Origin: Heloderma charlesbogerti
Taxonomy: Eukaryota; Chordata; Lepidosauria; Squamata; Helodermatidae
DNA: 64,000 nucleotides
Direction of reading: 5' to 3'
Assembly: GCA_026122225.1 (NCBI GenBank)
Contig: JANEZZ010000734.1
Location: forward strand, 558,001 to 622,000
Shown: piece after piece, positions 29,560 to 39,950 of the stretch
How positions within the stretch are numbered: position 1 is the first letter of the stretch
Layout of the letters: each line of letters opens with the position of its first letter
Made by a program: the position numbers and the translations under genes
Notes under the pieces: generated by a model
What the model was told of the DNA's origin: nothing
Seen by the model: only the letters and a program-made list of their open reading frames with translations
Database searches by the model: none

Positions 29560-30870
29560 GAAAAGTGGTTTTTAAGGATGGATTTGAAGGAAGCAAGAGA
29601 TGTGACTTCCCACAGGTGTTCTGTCAGCAGTTCCAATGATAAGGGTCAGTAAGGAAGAAAAGGCTGAATGTGGTGGAACTAGGGAAGTGAAGGGCATGGT
29701 TGAGGGCCACGGAGAGCCTTAAGGGTAAGGACAAGGAATGTGTGCTGGATCCAGGAATGGACATTAAGTTAGTGGAGGGATTTAGGAGGGATATCATATC
29801 ACATTGTCAGCGGAGCAAAAGAGGTGAAGGAGTTTGGTAATCAGGCTGGAGGTGAGGGTACTGAGGTGCAACAACAAAGACCAAAGAGGAGAAGGTTGCA
29901 GTAGCCAACATGAGAGATTACCAGAGTATGAACCAGAGTTTTATCTGAGGGGACAGAAAGCAAGGGTGTTATGTTTGCAGTGTCATAAGGGTACTTGTTG
30001 ATGGACTGAATCTGGGCAACAAAGAAGAGGACTCTAAGATAAAATCAGGACTTTGTGCCTGTTGAAGAGCACAATGTTCCATTAACATTGTTAATGGAAA
30101 CTATACAAGGAGAAGAGAGCTTGGGAGAAAGGTGAGAAATGCATTCTTGGATATACTGGGTTGGATCTAGATGTAGCCATAGAGATGGATGAGAATGTGC
30201 TCAGTTCATTTTTTGACAAGAATTTACCAAAATGTGCAAATTTCTTCATAAATGGGACAGAAAGAGCTTGAGATTTTGAAAAAGTGGGAGAAGAGAGCCA
30301 GTGTGGTGTAGTGGCTAGACTGTTGGACTGGGAGCCAGGAGATCTGGATTCTAGTCCCCACTCGGCCATGGAAGCTCACTGGGTGACTTTGGGCCAGTCA
30401 CAGACTCTCAGCCCAACCTACCTCACAGGGTTCTTGTTGTGAGGCTAAAATGGAGAGTAGGAGGGTTATGTATGCCATCTTGGGTTCCTCAAAAGAGGAA
30501 AAAAAGTGGGATATATAAATGTAATAAATAAATAAATAAATGAGACAAAACAAATGGATTCATCCATCCCTAACTTATGACTAATTTATGTCCCATTGAT
30601 TTATGACAAACTTAACTCAATTGATTTCAATGGGACAACTCTTAAGCCTGACTAAGCCTGGATCCAGGAGGAGGAAGAGACATTCAAGTATAAAAACCTG
30701 GCAGCTAGAGATGCAGGACTAGATAGAGAGAGAAAGTTCTGAAGTAGAGCTGGTTGTCATTAGTATATAGGTGATACTGAAAACCATGGAATTGGAGAAG
30801 GTCATCTAGAGACAGTGTTCAAAAAGAGAATAGCAGAGGACTAAAAACAGACCTCTGAAGTTCCCCATGA
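29560..30870 (-). mobile_element. Degraded L2-like LINE, interrupted by a SINE
   Basis: Minus-strand translation around 29890-29950 reads LVHTLVISHVGYCN, which aligns with VIHALITSRLDYCN of the 36.6-39.1 kb L2. Further 5' (30755-30790), a QYHLYTNDNQL-like segment sits where L2 has CHQYADDTQLY. Both lie in the right order but with many stops. The SINE at 30297-30540 and a short palindromic repeat (about 30541-30665) separate the two parts. Ancient and dead. Confidence 0.55.
30297..30540 (+). mobile_element. tRNA-derived MIR-like SINE, well preserved
   Basis: Box A region GTGTGGTGTAGTGGCTAG, box B GATCTGGATTCTAGTCC, core GGGTGACTTTGGGCCAGTC, L2-like part CCTACCTCACAGGGTTCTTG, then GGGATATATAAATG and an AATA-repeat tail. 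The least eroded of the four SINEs of this type here. Confidence 0.85.
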
Positions 30871-31828
30871 GAGAGAAGGAAAGCACAGGAAGACCTTCTC
30901 CCTGCAGATACATTGACATGCATTTTCCAAATGTGTATGTATGTAGCCATAAACTTGCTGAGTGTGACAGGTGGTGAAATACATCGGGCAGGAGCCAATG
31001 CTGCCCAACCACTACCGGACCTGGCTGCTGATTCCACTTCACGTGTGGCCAGCCCCACCACTTCTGGAGCTCTGCTGATCTGCCCCTTCCAGAAATGAGC
31101 GTTTCTGCTCATTTTGGGGCTTGCCTTAGGAAAAAGCTAAGTCACTGTTCTGCAAGAAGTGGGATCCACTTGTGGACTGGAAGCGACGGGGCTGGCCACA
31201 TCAGCAGCTAGCGGATGGGCAGCATTGGATCATGCCCATCGCTCTTGCATGCAGTGTATTTGCAAGAAGGAATCCAATGTGATGGACAATGTTTTCATAC
31301 TTCTTTTAAATCTCACTTGCATGAGTGAATCTCACCCAAATAACATGGTTTGCATTTTGTTTCTGTTTCCACACTTCCACTGAGGCTTGGGACATCTTAG
31401 GACGCTGGTGCCAGCAGCAGATGTTCAGCTTTACAACAGAGAATTCCACACACTCGTCAAATCTTCTGTCTGCCAAGACAAGAAAATGGTGCAGAACACA
31501 TGTGGCTCCATGTGGTGAGCAGTGCAGAATCTGAACTTAGTTGAGCAATCAACAATGCAAACTAAACAGACATGGGTCTGAAATAAAGAAGAGTTTTATT
31601 CCTCAGCTTTATGCTCCTTTATTTAAAATGAAAGCAGAAGGTCATAAAGGTGGAATAGCACCATCACTGGGATATATTCCTTATTTTTGTAGTTTGTTTG
31701 ACCATTTATATCCTACACTTCCACTGGGGGAAAAAATTGGTCAGGGTGGCTCACAATGCATTAAAAATAAACAAAAAGGCCTCTGAGTGCTTCGATTTGC
31801 ACTCAGCATCCTTTGGTTTCATCTGGGA
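30871..31828. other. No recognised feature
   Basis: No gene or repeat family was recognised. Confidence 0.35.
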
Positions 31829-31867
31829 TTGATCCAAATTTAATCATACTTAAGAGTTTGTTGTTGT

Positions 31868-32989
31868 TCAGTCGTTCAGTCGTGTCCGACTCTTCGTGAC
31901 CCCATGGACCATAGCACGCCAGGCCTTCCTGTCCTGTGCTCTCTCCCGGAGCGTGCTCAAGTTCATATGCATTGCATCGGTGATGCTATCTAGCCATCTC
32001 ATCCTCTGCCGTCCCCTTCTCCTTTTGCCTCCAGTCTTTCCCAGCATCAGGGTCTTTTCCAGAGAGTTTTCTCGTCGCATTAGGTGGCCAAAATATTTCA
32101 GCTTCAGCTTCAGTATCTGTCCTTCCAATGAGCACTCAGGGTTGATTTCCTTTAGGATGGACTGATTTGACCTCCTTGCAGTCCAGGGGACTCGTAAGAG
32201 TCTTCTCCAGCACCACAGTTCGAAAGCATCGATTCTTCGACGCTCAGCCTTCCTTATAGTCCAGCTCTCACAGCCATACATTGCTACTGGGAAAACCATA
32301 GCTTTGATTAGACGGACCACCTTTGTTGGCAAGGTGATGTCTCTGCTTCTTACTATGCTGTCTAGGTTGGCCATAGCTTTCCTCCCAAGGAGCAAGCATC
32401 TTTTAATTTCATGGCTACAGTCACCGTCTGCGCTGATCTTGGAGCCCAAGAAAGTAAAATCTGTCACTGCTTCCATTTCTTCCCCTTCTATATGCCAGGA
32501 AGTGATAGGGCCAGATACCATGATCTTAGTTTTCTTAATGTTGAGTTTCAAACCAGCTTTTGCACTCTCCTCTTTCACCCTCAACAAGAGGCTCTTGAGA
32601 TCCTCTTTGCTTTCTGCCATTAGGGTGGTATCGTCTGCATATCGGAGGTAGTTGATAATTCTCCCGGCAATCTTAATTCCGACCTCTGATTCATCCAACC
32701 CGGCATTTCTCATGATGTACTCTGCATATAAGTTAAATAAGCAGGGTGACAATATGCAGCCTTGTCATACTCCTTTCCCAATTTTGAACCACTCAGTTGT
32801 TCCATGTCTGGTTCTTACTGTTGCTTCTTGACCCTCGTACAGGTTTCTCAGGAGACAGGTAAGGTGGTCTGGTACTCCCATCACTTTCAGAATTTGCCAC
32901 AGTTTGTTGTGATCCACACAATCAAAGGCTTTAGCGTAGTCAATGAAGCAGAAATAGACATTTTTCTGGAATTCTCTTGCTTTCTCCAT
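31868..32989 (-). pseudogene. BovB-2 RT palm and C-terminal domain
   Basis: 32765-32989 gives FIDYAKAFDCVDHNKLWQIL and EWFKIGKGV. A TGA near 32765 (GKGV-stop-QGC) is followed in frame by SPCLFNLYAEYIMRNAGLDE, NYLRYADDTTLMAES, GCESWTIRKAERRRIDAF and ESWTIRK-type C-terminal text to 31868. Apart from that stop, the 294-codon C-terminal half is open. The TGA is a likely CGA to TGA CpG transition. Catalytic aspartates are preserved. Confidence 0.93.
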
Positions 32990-33076
32990 GATGCAGCGAA
33001 TGTTGGCAATTTGATCTCTAGTTCCTCTGCCTCTTCGAAACCCAGCTTGTACTTCCGGTAGTTCTCGGTTCGCATA

Positions 33077-33964
33077 CTACTGAAGCCTAGCTTGTAGGAT
33101 TTTGAGCATCACCTTGCTGGCATGTGAAATGAGCGCAATTGTGCGGTAGTTTGAACACTCTTTGGCGTTGCCCTTCTTTGGAATTGGAATGTAAACTGAC
33201 CTTTTCCAGTCTTGCGGCCATTGTTGCGTGTTCCAAATGTGTTGGCATATTGAATGCAGCACTTTAACAGCATCATCTTTTAGGGTTTTAAATAGCTCAG
33301 CTGGAATACTGTCATCTCCACTAGCTTTGTTGTTACTAATGCTTCCTAAGGCCCACTTGACTTCACTCTCGAGGATGTCCGGCTCATGTTCAGTGACCGC
33401 ACTATCATGGCTATCAGGGACATTCAGATCTTTCCTGTATAGTTCTTCTGTGTATTCTTGCCACCTCTTCTTAATCTCATCTGCTTCTGTTAGGTCCCTG
33501 CCTTCTTTGTCCTTTATCATGCCCATCTTTGCACAAAACGTTCCCTTGAGATCTCCGATTTTCTTGAAGAGATCTCTAGTCTTTCCCATTCTGTTGTTTT
33601 CCTCGATTTCTTTGCATTGCTCATTTAAGAAGGCCTTCTTGTCTCTCCTTGCTATTCTCTGGAACTCTGCATTCAGTTGGACACATCTTCCCCTTTCTCC
33701 CTTGCTTTTTGCTTCCCTTCTTTCCTCAGCTACTTGTAAAGCCTCATCAGACAGCCACTTGGCTTTCTTGCACTTCTTTTTCTTTGGGATGGATTGAGTT
33801 GCTGCCTCCTGAACAATGTTACGGACCTCCGTCCATAGTTCCTCAGGCACTCTGTCTATCAGGTCTAATCCCTGAAATCTATTCCTCTCCTCCACTGTAT
33901 ATTCATAAGGGATATGATTTCGGTCATACCTGAATGGTTTAGTGGTTTTCCCTACGTTCTTCAA
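33077..33964 (-). pseudogene. BovB-2 EN-RT linker and RT blocks 1-2
   Basis: 295 codons: EELWTEVRNIVQEAATQSIP, KKKKCKKAKWLSDEALQVAE, DDSIPAELFKTLKDDAVKVL, SVYIPIPKKGNAKECSNYR and TIALISHASKVMLKILQ. It ends at a stop near 33077, where BovB-1 reads QQYANRELPEVQAGF; the next block continues downstream. It is part of one ancestral polypeptide with its neighbours. Confidence 0.92.
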
Positions 33965-34345
33965 TTTAAGCCGAAATTTTGCAAGAAGCAGCTCATGATC
34001 TGAGCCACAGTCAGCTCCAGGTCTTGTTTTTACTGACTGTATGGAGCTTCTCCATCTTTCGCTGCAAAGGACATAATCAGTCTGATTTCGATATTGACCA
34101 TCTGGTGATGTCCATGTGTAGAGTCATCTCTTGTGCTGTTGGAAAAGAGTGTTTGCTATGATCAGCATGTTCTCTTGGCAAAACTCTATTAGCTTTTGTC
34201 CTGCTTCATTTTGTACACCAAGGCCATGCCTGCCTGTTATCCCAGTAATTTCTTGACTTCCTACTTTAGCATTCCAATCCCCTATGATGAAGAGGACATC
34301 TTTTGTTGGTGTTAGTTCTAGAAGGTGTTGTAGATCTTCATAGAA

Positions 34346-35059
34346 TCAATCAACCTCAGCTTCTTCGGCATCAGTGGTTGGGGCATAGACTTGAATTACT
34401 GTGATGTTGAATGGTTTGCCTTGGATTCGTACTGAGATCATTCTATCGTTTCTGAGATTGTACCCCAGTACTGCTTTTCCCACCCTTTTGTTGACTATGA
34501 GTGCTACTCTATTTCTTCTAAGGGATTCTTGCCCACAATAGTAGATATGATGGTCACCTGAATTAAATTCGCCCATGCCTGTCCATTTGAGTTTGCTGAT
34601 TCCCAAGATGTCGATGTTCAATCTTGCCATCTCATGTTTGACCACCTCCAGCTTACCTTGATTCATTGATCTGACATTCCAGGTTCCTAAACAATATTGT
34701 TCTTTACAGCATCGGATTTTCTTTTCACCACCAGACACATCCACAGCTGAGTATCCTTTCGGCTTTGGCCCAGCCACTTCACTCTTTCTGGCGCTACTTG
34801 GAAATACCCTCTGCTCTTCCCCAGTAGCATATTGGACACCTTCCGACCTGAGGGGCTCATCTTCCAGTGTCATATCTTTTAGCCTTGTGATACGTTCCAT
34901 GGGGTTTTCTTGGCAAGAATACTGGAGTGGGTTGCCATTTCCTTCTCCAGTGGACCACATTTTGTCAGAACTCTCTGCCATGACCTGTCCATCTTGGGTG
35001 GCCCTGCACCGCATAGCATATGGCTTCACTGAGTTACGCAAGCCCCTTCGCCACAACAA
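34346..35059 (-). pseudogene. BovB-2 N-terminal region and EN
   Basis: 237 codons with LGTWNVRSMNQGKLEV, ISKLKWTGMGEF (a Lys where BovB-1 has the catalytic Glu of SELKW), YYCGQESLRRNRVAL and VYAPTTDAEEAEVD. A stop at 34346 (VD-stop-FYEDLQ) ends the frame. The Glu to Lys change would itself inactivate the nuclease. The rest of EN (IIGDWNAKVG, SDHELL) lies between 33965 and 34345 in broken frames. Confidence 0.92.
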
Positions 35060-35091
35060 GGCAGTGATCCATAAAGGGGATACTTAAGAGT

Positions 35092-35153
35092 AGACTCACT
35101 GAAATCAGTGGGACTTAATTAGTCATGACAAACTTGTCGCATTGATTTCAATA
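35092..35153. repeat. Palindromic MITE 'Q', middle piece (split by BovB-2 and Sauria SINE)
   Basis: Three pieces of one element: 31829-31857 (GATTGATCCAAATTTAATC...), this piece (AGACTCACTGAAATCAGTGGG ... CGCATTGATTTCAATA) and 35496-35532 (GGTCTCCCCTAAGTATGAC ... GGATCCAACC). Joined, the ends face each other as an inverted repeat like 61651-61776. BovB-2 interrupts the left arm and the SINE interrupts the right arm, each with its own TSD. Confidence 0.8.
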
Positions 35154-35483
35154 AAAAGGTAAAGGTGTCCCCAACCAGTCATGTCCGACTCTAGGGTGTG
35201 GTGCTCATCCCCGTTTCTAAGCCGAAGAGCCAGCGCTGTCCGAAGATGCTTCCGTGGTCATGTGGCCGTCATGACTGAACACCGAGGTGCACGGAAGGCT
35301 GTTACCTTTCCCGCCGAGGCAGTACCTATTTATCATTTCTTGCTTTCGAACTGCTAGGTTGGCAGAAGCTGGGACTGAAGACGGGAGCTCACTCCGTCAC
35401 GTGGCACTCGGGTCTCGAACTGCTGTCCTGCCGACCTTCCAGTCTGCAGTTCAGCGTCTTAACCACTAAGCCACCGTGGCCCT
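35154..35483 (-). mobile_element. Sauria SINE (tRNA head, BovB-like tail)
   Basis: Flanked by an exact 12-bp duplication TTGATTTCAATA (35142-35153 and 35484-35495). Minus strand: GGTGGCTTAGTGGTTAAGAC (box A region), GGCAGCAGTTCGAGACCC-like box B with an internal insertion, GCCGTCATGACCACGG-type unique region, GGCTCTTCGGCTTAGAAACG, and a tail with AGAGTCGGACATGACTGG that matches the BovB 3' end, finishing in ACCTTTACC. This family is diagnostic of Squamata and is thought to use BovB enzymes for mobility, for which two full-length copies are present here. Confidence 0.93.
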
Positions 35484-35532
35484 TTGATTTCAATAGGTCT
35501 CCCCTAAGTATGACTAAATCTGGATCCAACCC

Positions 35533-36656
35533 CTTTATTATTAAAGGTCCCATGATTGAAATAAATTGGACACTTCTCTGGAGCACTGCGACCATGAAGA
35601 ATGGATAGTTCTTCCCTTAAATGAAGAGTAACTATGGGTTAGATCTAAAGGTGCAATTGCACTAGCCAAAGGCACTTCTACTCACACAAGCAGGAACACA
35701 TTTTGGGGGGCTGATTCCTCATTCTCATTTTAACCTCTAAGTCATTCTCGAGGATTTCCCCAACCCTCAAGAGCAACTTGAAGGGGTAGGTGGGGAATCT
35801 ACGTTTTGTGAGTAGAATTGCACTTGTGAAGTCAGAATCCAAGCCCTTGTGTCCAACAAAGGGCCCAAATACTGATGAGTGACAGCCATTGTTCCTCAAT
35901 ATATAGTACACTCTATTGAGTATATATGTATAGGGTTAGGGTTATATATGTATAGGGTATATATGTATAGTATATATAGTACACACTACTGGGTATATAT
36001 GTGTTCTCTACAGGAAAACCAGGATTGGTTGCCCATATCAACCCTACTTAGTCACTTTGTGTTTATTAGGATTTCGTTCACTTAACATGCAATTAATCCA
36101 TGAAGAAAGCTCTCTTAATTTGTAATATTTAAAAACACTCAAAATGACAAAAAGGGTATCCTGGGCAGGTTGAAGCTTTCTGGAGAACATGAGCTCTGTC
36201 AGGATTTTATCCATGTCTTCTTCATTTTGTTTCACAGCTGTTAGTTGAGAAAATCTGTACGAACCTGAGTGAAATATGTAATTAGAACCCATATGGCTTT
36301 TCTGAAGAAGTTAGGTGCTCGGAGTCTCCAAAGACATTTGGAATAGCAGTGTATGTTTCTTTTGCCAACAAAGACAGAGTACTTTTCCTTAGCTTTTACC
36401 TGTAGCTAATGTAAGAGCTTTTACATTCCATAACAATCATGCTATTTCTGATTGTGTTTCGGATCTAAAAGAGGGTGCAGAGTACAACACAGCTTTCCTT
36501 GGTTAGCTTGGTCCGTTGACTGAATTCATTGTCTATGTGTGTAAGACACACACACACACAATTTTGGTAGTTAATTCTTAAAAGTACCTATGGAAGCAGG
36601 TTCTCCCAAGGATATAGGTGCTGCTCATTAACTTGGAGATTTGAATACCAAAGAGT
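35533..36656. other. No gene; AT-rich minisatellite and CA repeat inside
   Basis: 35918-36013 contains several TATATATGTATAGGG-like units, one holding TAGGGTTAGGGTTA. A short CA repeat is at 36548-36561. Nothing else was recognised. Confidence 0.5.
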
Positions 36657-39125
36657 TTTATTTATTTATTTATTTATTTATTTCATTTCTATACCGCCCA
36701 ATAGCCGAAGCTCTCTGGGCGGTTCACAAAAACTAAAACCAAACAACACACAATAAAACAGTTTAAAATATATAGAACATTAAAACCACAATATAACAAT
36801 ACAACCACAATAAAACCTAGCAGCAGTACAGGAGTTTAAAATAGATTTAAAACAGCAAAGATAAAAATTTAGAAAGCTAAAATGCCTGGGAAAATAAAAA
36901 GGTCTTCACCTGGCGCCGAAAGGAGTACAATGTAGGCGCCAGGTGAACCTCACTGGGGAGCTCATTCCAGAGCCGGGGTGCCACAACAGAAAAAGCCCTC
37001 CTCCTAGTAGCCACCCGCCTCACTTCCTTTGGCAGGGGCTCACGGAGAAGGGCCGCTGACGATGATCTTAAGGTCCGGGCAGGCACATATGGGAGGAGGC
37101 GATCCTTCAGGTAACCTGGCCCCAAGCCGTTAAGGGCTTTGAATGTTAACACCAGCAGTTTGAATCGGGCCCGGAAATGGACTGGCAGCCAGTGCAGCTG
37201 GAAAAGTACTGGCGTAATATGAGCTCGCAGGCCAGTCCCTGTTAACAATCTTGCTGCCCTATTTTGGACCAGCTGAAGTTTCCGGACCATTTTCAAAGGC
37301 AGCCCCACGTATAACGCATTGCAGTAATCCAGACGAGAAGTTATCAGAGCATGGATAACTGTAGCTAGGCTATCTCTGTCCAGATACGGGCGTAGTTGGT
37401 ATACCAGCCTAAGGTGATAAAAAGTGCTCCGTGCCACTGAGTTCACCTGTGCCTCAAGTGACAGTTCTGGATCCAAGAGCACCCCCAAACTACGAACCTG
37501 ATCCTTTAGGGGGAGTGCAACCCTCTCCAGAACAGGTTGAATATCACCTAGCCGGGCAGACGAACCACCCACTAACAGTACCTCCGTCTTGTCTGGATTG
37601 AGTTTCAGTTTATTAGCCCTCATCCAGTCCATTACCGTGCCCAGGCACTGATTCAGAACAGCCACTGCCTCACCTGGTTTTGATGAGAAAGAGAGGTAGA
37701 GCTGGGTGTCATCCGCATATTGATGGCACCTCAGCCCACACCTCCGGATAACCTCCCCCAGCGGTTTCATGTAGATGTTAAACAGCATGGGGGATAGAAT
37801 AGAGCCCTGTGGAACCCCATGGCACAATTGCCATGGCACAGAGCAATAATCCCCCAGCACCACCTTCTGGAATCGGCCATCCAAGTAGGAGCGGAACCAC
37901 TGTAGTGCAGTGCCTCCAACTCCCAACCCAGACAACCTATCCAGAAGGATACCATGGTCGATGGTATCGAAAGCCGCTGAGAGGTCCAGGAGAATCAACA
38001 GGGTCACACTCCCCCTGTCCCTCTCCCGGCAGAGGTCATCCCACAGGGCGACCAAGGCAGTTTCCGTTCCAAAACCAGGCCTGAAGCCCGATTGAAATGG
38101 ATCTAGATAATCCGTTTCATTCAAGAGTGCCTGGAGCTGTCCTACAACCACCCGCTCAAGCACCTTGCCCAGGAAGGGGATGTTGGCCACTGGCCTATAA
38201 TTGTTAACATCCTCTGGGTCCAGGTTAGGCTTTTTCAGGAGTGGTCTAATTACTGCCTCTTTTAAAGCAGCAGGCACCACTCCCTCTCTCAAGGAGGAAT
38301 TTACAACCTCCTGGACCCAGCCGGACAACCCCTCCTTGTTTGATTTAATAAGCCATGAAGGGCAAGGGTCAAGCACACAAGTGGTCGATCGGACTTGGCC
38401 AAGCACCTTGTCCGCATCCTCAGGCCTCAGTAACTAAAACTCATCCAATAAAACTGGACCAGACGGTGCTCTGAACGCCTCTACCAATGGAACTGCATTA
38501 ATGGTGGTGTCCAATTCATGACGAATCTGAGCGACTTTATCCTCAAAGTGCCGCGCAAACTCGTCACAGCGTGCTACCGAGGGTTCCACCGTCTCTCTCC
38601 CTGGCCCAGAATGTAACAGGCCGCGAACCACTCGGAAAAGCTCCGCCGGACGACACTGAGAAGATGCAATGCTGGTGAAAAAGAACTGCCTCTTTGCCAC
38701 CCTCACCGCCACAGAGTAGGCTCGATAGTGGGCTCTTACCTGTGTTCGGTCAGACTCAGCACAAGTTTTCCTCCACCTGCGTTCTAGCCATCTCCCCTCT
38801 TGCTTCATTGCCCTCAGCTCAGGTGTATACCAAGGAGCTGGCCGGGCTCTGCTCAGAGGGAAAGGGCGCTTGGGCGCGATCGTGTCAACCGCCCGAGTCA
38901 TCTCTGCATTCCACAGAGCGACCTGGGCTTCGACAGGAGCACCAGCCATACCAGCAGGAAAATCCCCCAGAGCCCTCTGGAATCCATCGGAATCCATTAA
39001 TCTCCGGGGGCGGACCATTTTAATAGGTCCCCCACCCTTGCAGAGGGGAAAGGCCGCCAGAAGTCTAAACCTCAGCAGGAAGTTTAGCCATGCAAACTTG
39101 CCATGCAAATGAATAATTGCCATGC
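36657..39125 (-). mobile_element. L2-clade LINE, 5'-truncated, well preserved
   Basis: The minus-strand 3' end has a TTTA-repeat tail at 36657-36683 after a GGCGGTATAGAAATG segment. Upstream is a long reading frame for the RT and preceding linker (36877-39123). The clade call rests on NYRPVANIPFLGKVLERVV, DLSAAFDTIDHGILLDRL, HQYADDTQLYLSF and the C-terminal LWNELPSEV. The EN domain and anything 5' of it are missing, as expected from truncation near 39090-39125. Confidence 0.92.
36877..39123 (-). pseudogene. L2 linker + RT frame, single nonsense codon
   Basis: Two stretches (38434-39123, 229 codons; 36877-38406, 509 codons) are in the same frame and separated by one TAG at 38434-38436 (DEF-stop-LLRPEDADKVLG). 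The first holds the post-EN linker (WYTPELRAMKQEGRWLERRW, FFFTSIASSQ). The second holds complete RT: NYRPVANIPFLGKVLERVV (block 1), QSGFRPGFGTETAL (block 2), LLDLSAAFDTIDHGIL (block 3), GVPQGSILSPMLFNIYM (block 4), HQYADDTQLY (block 5, metal-binding pair intact), then LNPDKTEVLLVG and the C-terminal LDYCNALYVGLP region. About 748 codons with one lesion makes this one of the best-preserved coding regions in the window. It still lacks EN, so it is not autonomous. Confidence 0.92.
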
Positions 39126-39137
39126 AAATGAATAATT
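39098..39137. repeat. Tandem duplication of a ~19-bp unit with octamer motif
   Basis: TTGCCATGCAAATGAATAA occurs twice back to back. Each unit carries ATGCAAAT, an exact octamer (POU-factor) sequence. It lies at the truncation point of the L2, so it may be an integration by-product. Confidence 0.7.
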
Positions 39138-39228
39138 CTTAAATATGTCTTAGGGAACAATCCCATACTTCTGGGTTCTTCTGGCTGAGGGGCCATAGGA
39201 TTTGGTGGAAGCCCCACTGTGCTGGTGG

Positions 39229-39462
39229 AACACAGGAACATAGGAGGCTGCCTTATACCAAGTCAGACCCTTGGTCTATCTAGCTCAGTATTGTCGACAC
39301 TGACTGGCGGCAGCTCTCCAGGGTTTCAGGCAGGATTCTTTTCTTGTCCTTCCTGGAGAAGCTGGGGATCAGACCTGGGGCCTTCTGCATGCAAAGCTCA
39401 TGTTCCACCACTGATCTATGGCCTGGCCCACTGAGCTACAGCCACTGAGCTACGGCCTGGTG
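39229..39462 (-). mobile_element. tRNA-derived SINE (AACATAGGAGGCTGCC type)
   Basis: Plus-strand text AACATAGGAGGCTGCCTTAT, AGTCAGACCCTTGGTC, TAGCTCAGTATTGTCGACAC and CTTCTGCATGCAAAGC then CACTGATCTATGGCC. The last part, read on the minus strand, is the tRNA-like head. A fragment of the same family lies at 49773-49826. Confidence 0.65.
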
Positions 39463-39950
39463 GAAACTGAGGTACACCACTGGTATGACAGATATGCCAG
39501 CAGAAGACCTCAGATACACTGGCCAAATGGCCGAAACAGGATGGCGTCACCAGAACAGAGCATCGGACTTGGTATAATTCCTCACCCAAACACTGCATAT
39601 TACCACACAGGAAGACCACAACTCAGACAATAAGGCATATGATATAGAACTACATCTCTCTGGCCTCATTGCATGCACACTTAGAGGTCACAAGGATGAA
39701 CTCTGGTGATGGAAAACAGGGGGAAAGGGCACTTTGCACAAAAAAGAACAGTTTGGCATCACAACAGACATGGGAACTTGACATTGCTAAGACTTCTCTG
39801 CCTCATAGAACCCCTGGGACTCCGGACGCAAAGATCCAATACCAAACTTCACTCCAACAAAAACGAGTGACAAGACAAATCACCTCACCCAGGTGAGCAA
39901 AATATAACTGCTGCAACCGTTTCCCATGTCTCCCCACTCCCACCTCTTTA
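39463..39950. other. No recognised feature
   Basis: No gene or repeat was recognised. Confidence 0.4.

Larger units (their letters stand above)
31858..35079 (-). mobile_element. BovB (RTE) LINE 'BovB-2', full length
   Basis: Bounded by an exact 12-bp duplication ATACTTAAGAGT at 31846-31857 and 35080-35091. 3,222 bp, with the same two ends as BovB-1. The 3' end carries the GTCGGACACGACTGAACG segment and an AACAA tail. The EN-RT reading frame is broken by several point changes but every domain is present, including an intact YADD box. It landed inside a palindromic MITE (31829-31857 and 35092 onward). Confidence 0.96.

Noticed and set aside
36548..36561. CA repeat as a notable microsatellite
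   Set aside because: Only about six units, too short to be remarkable.
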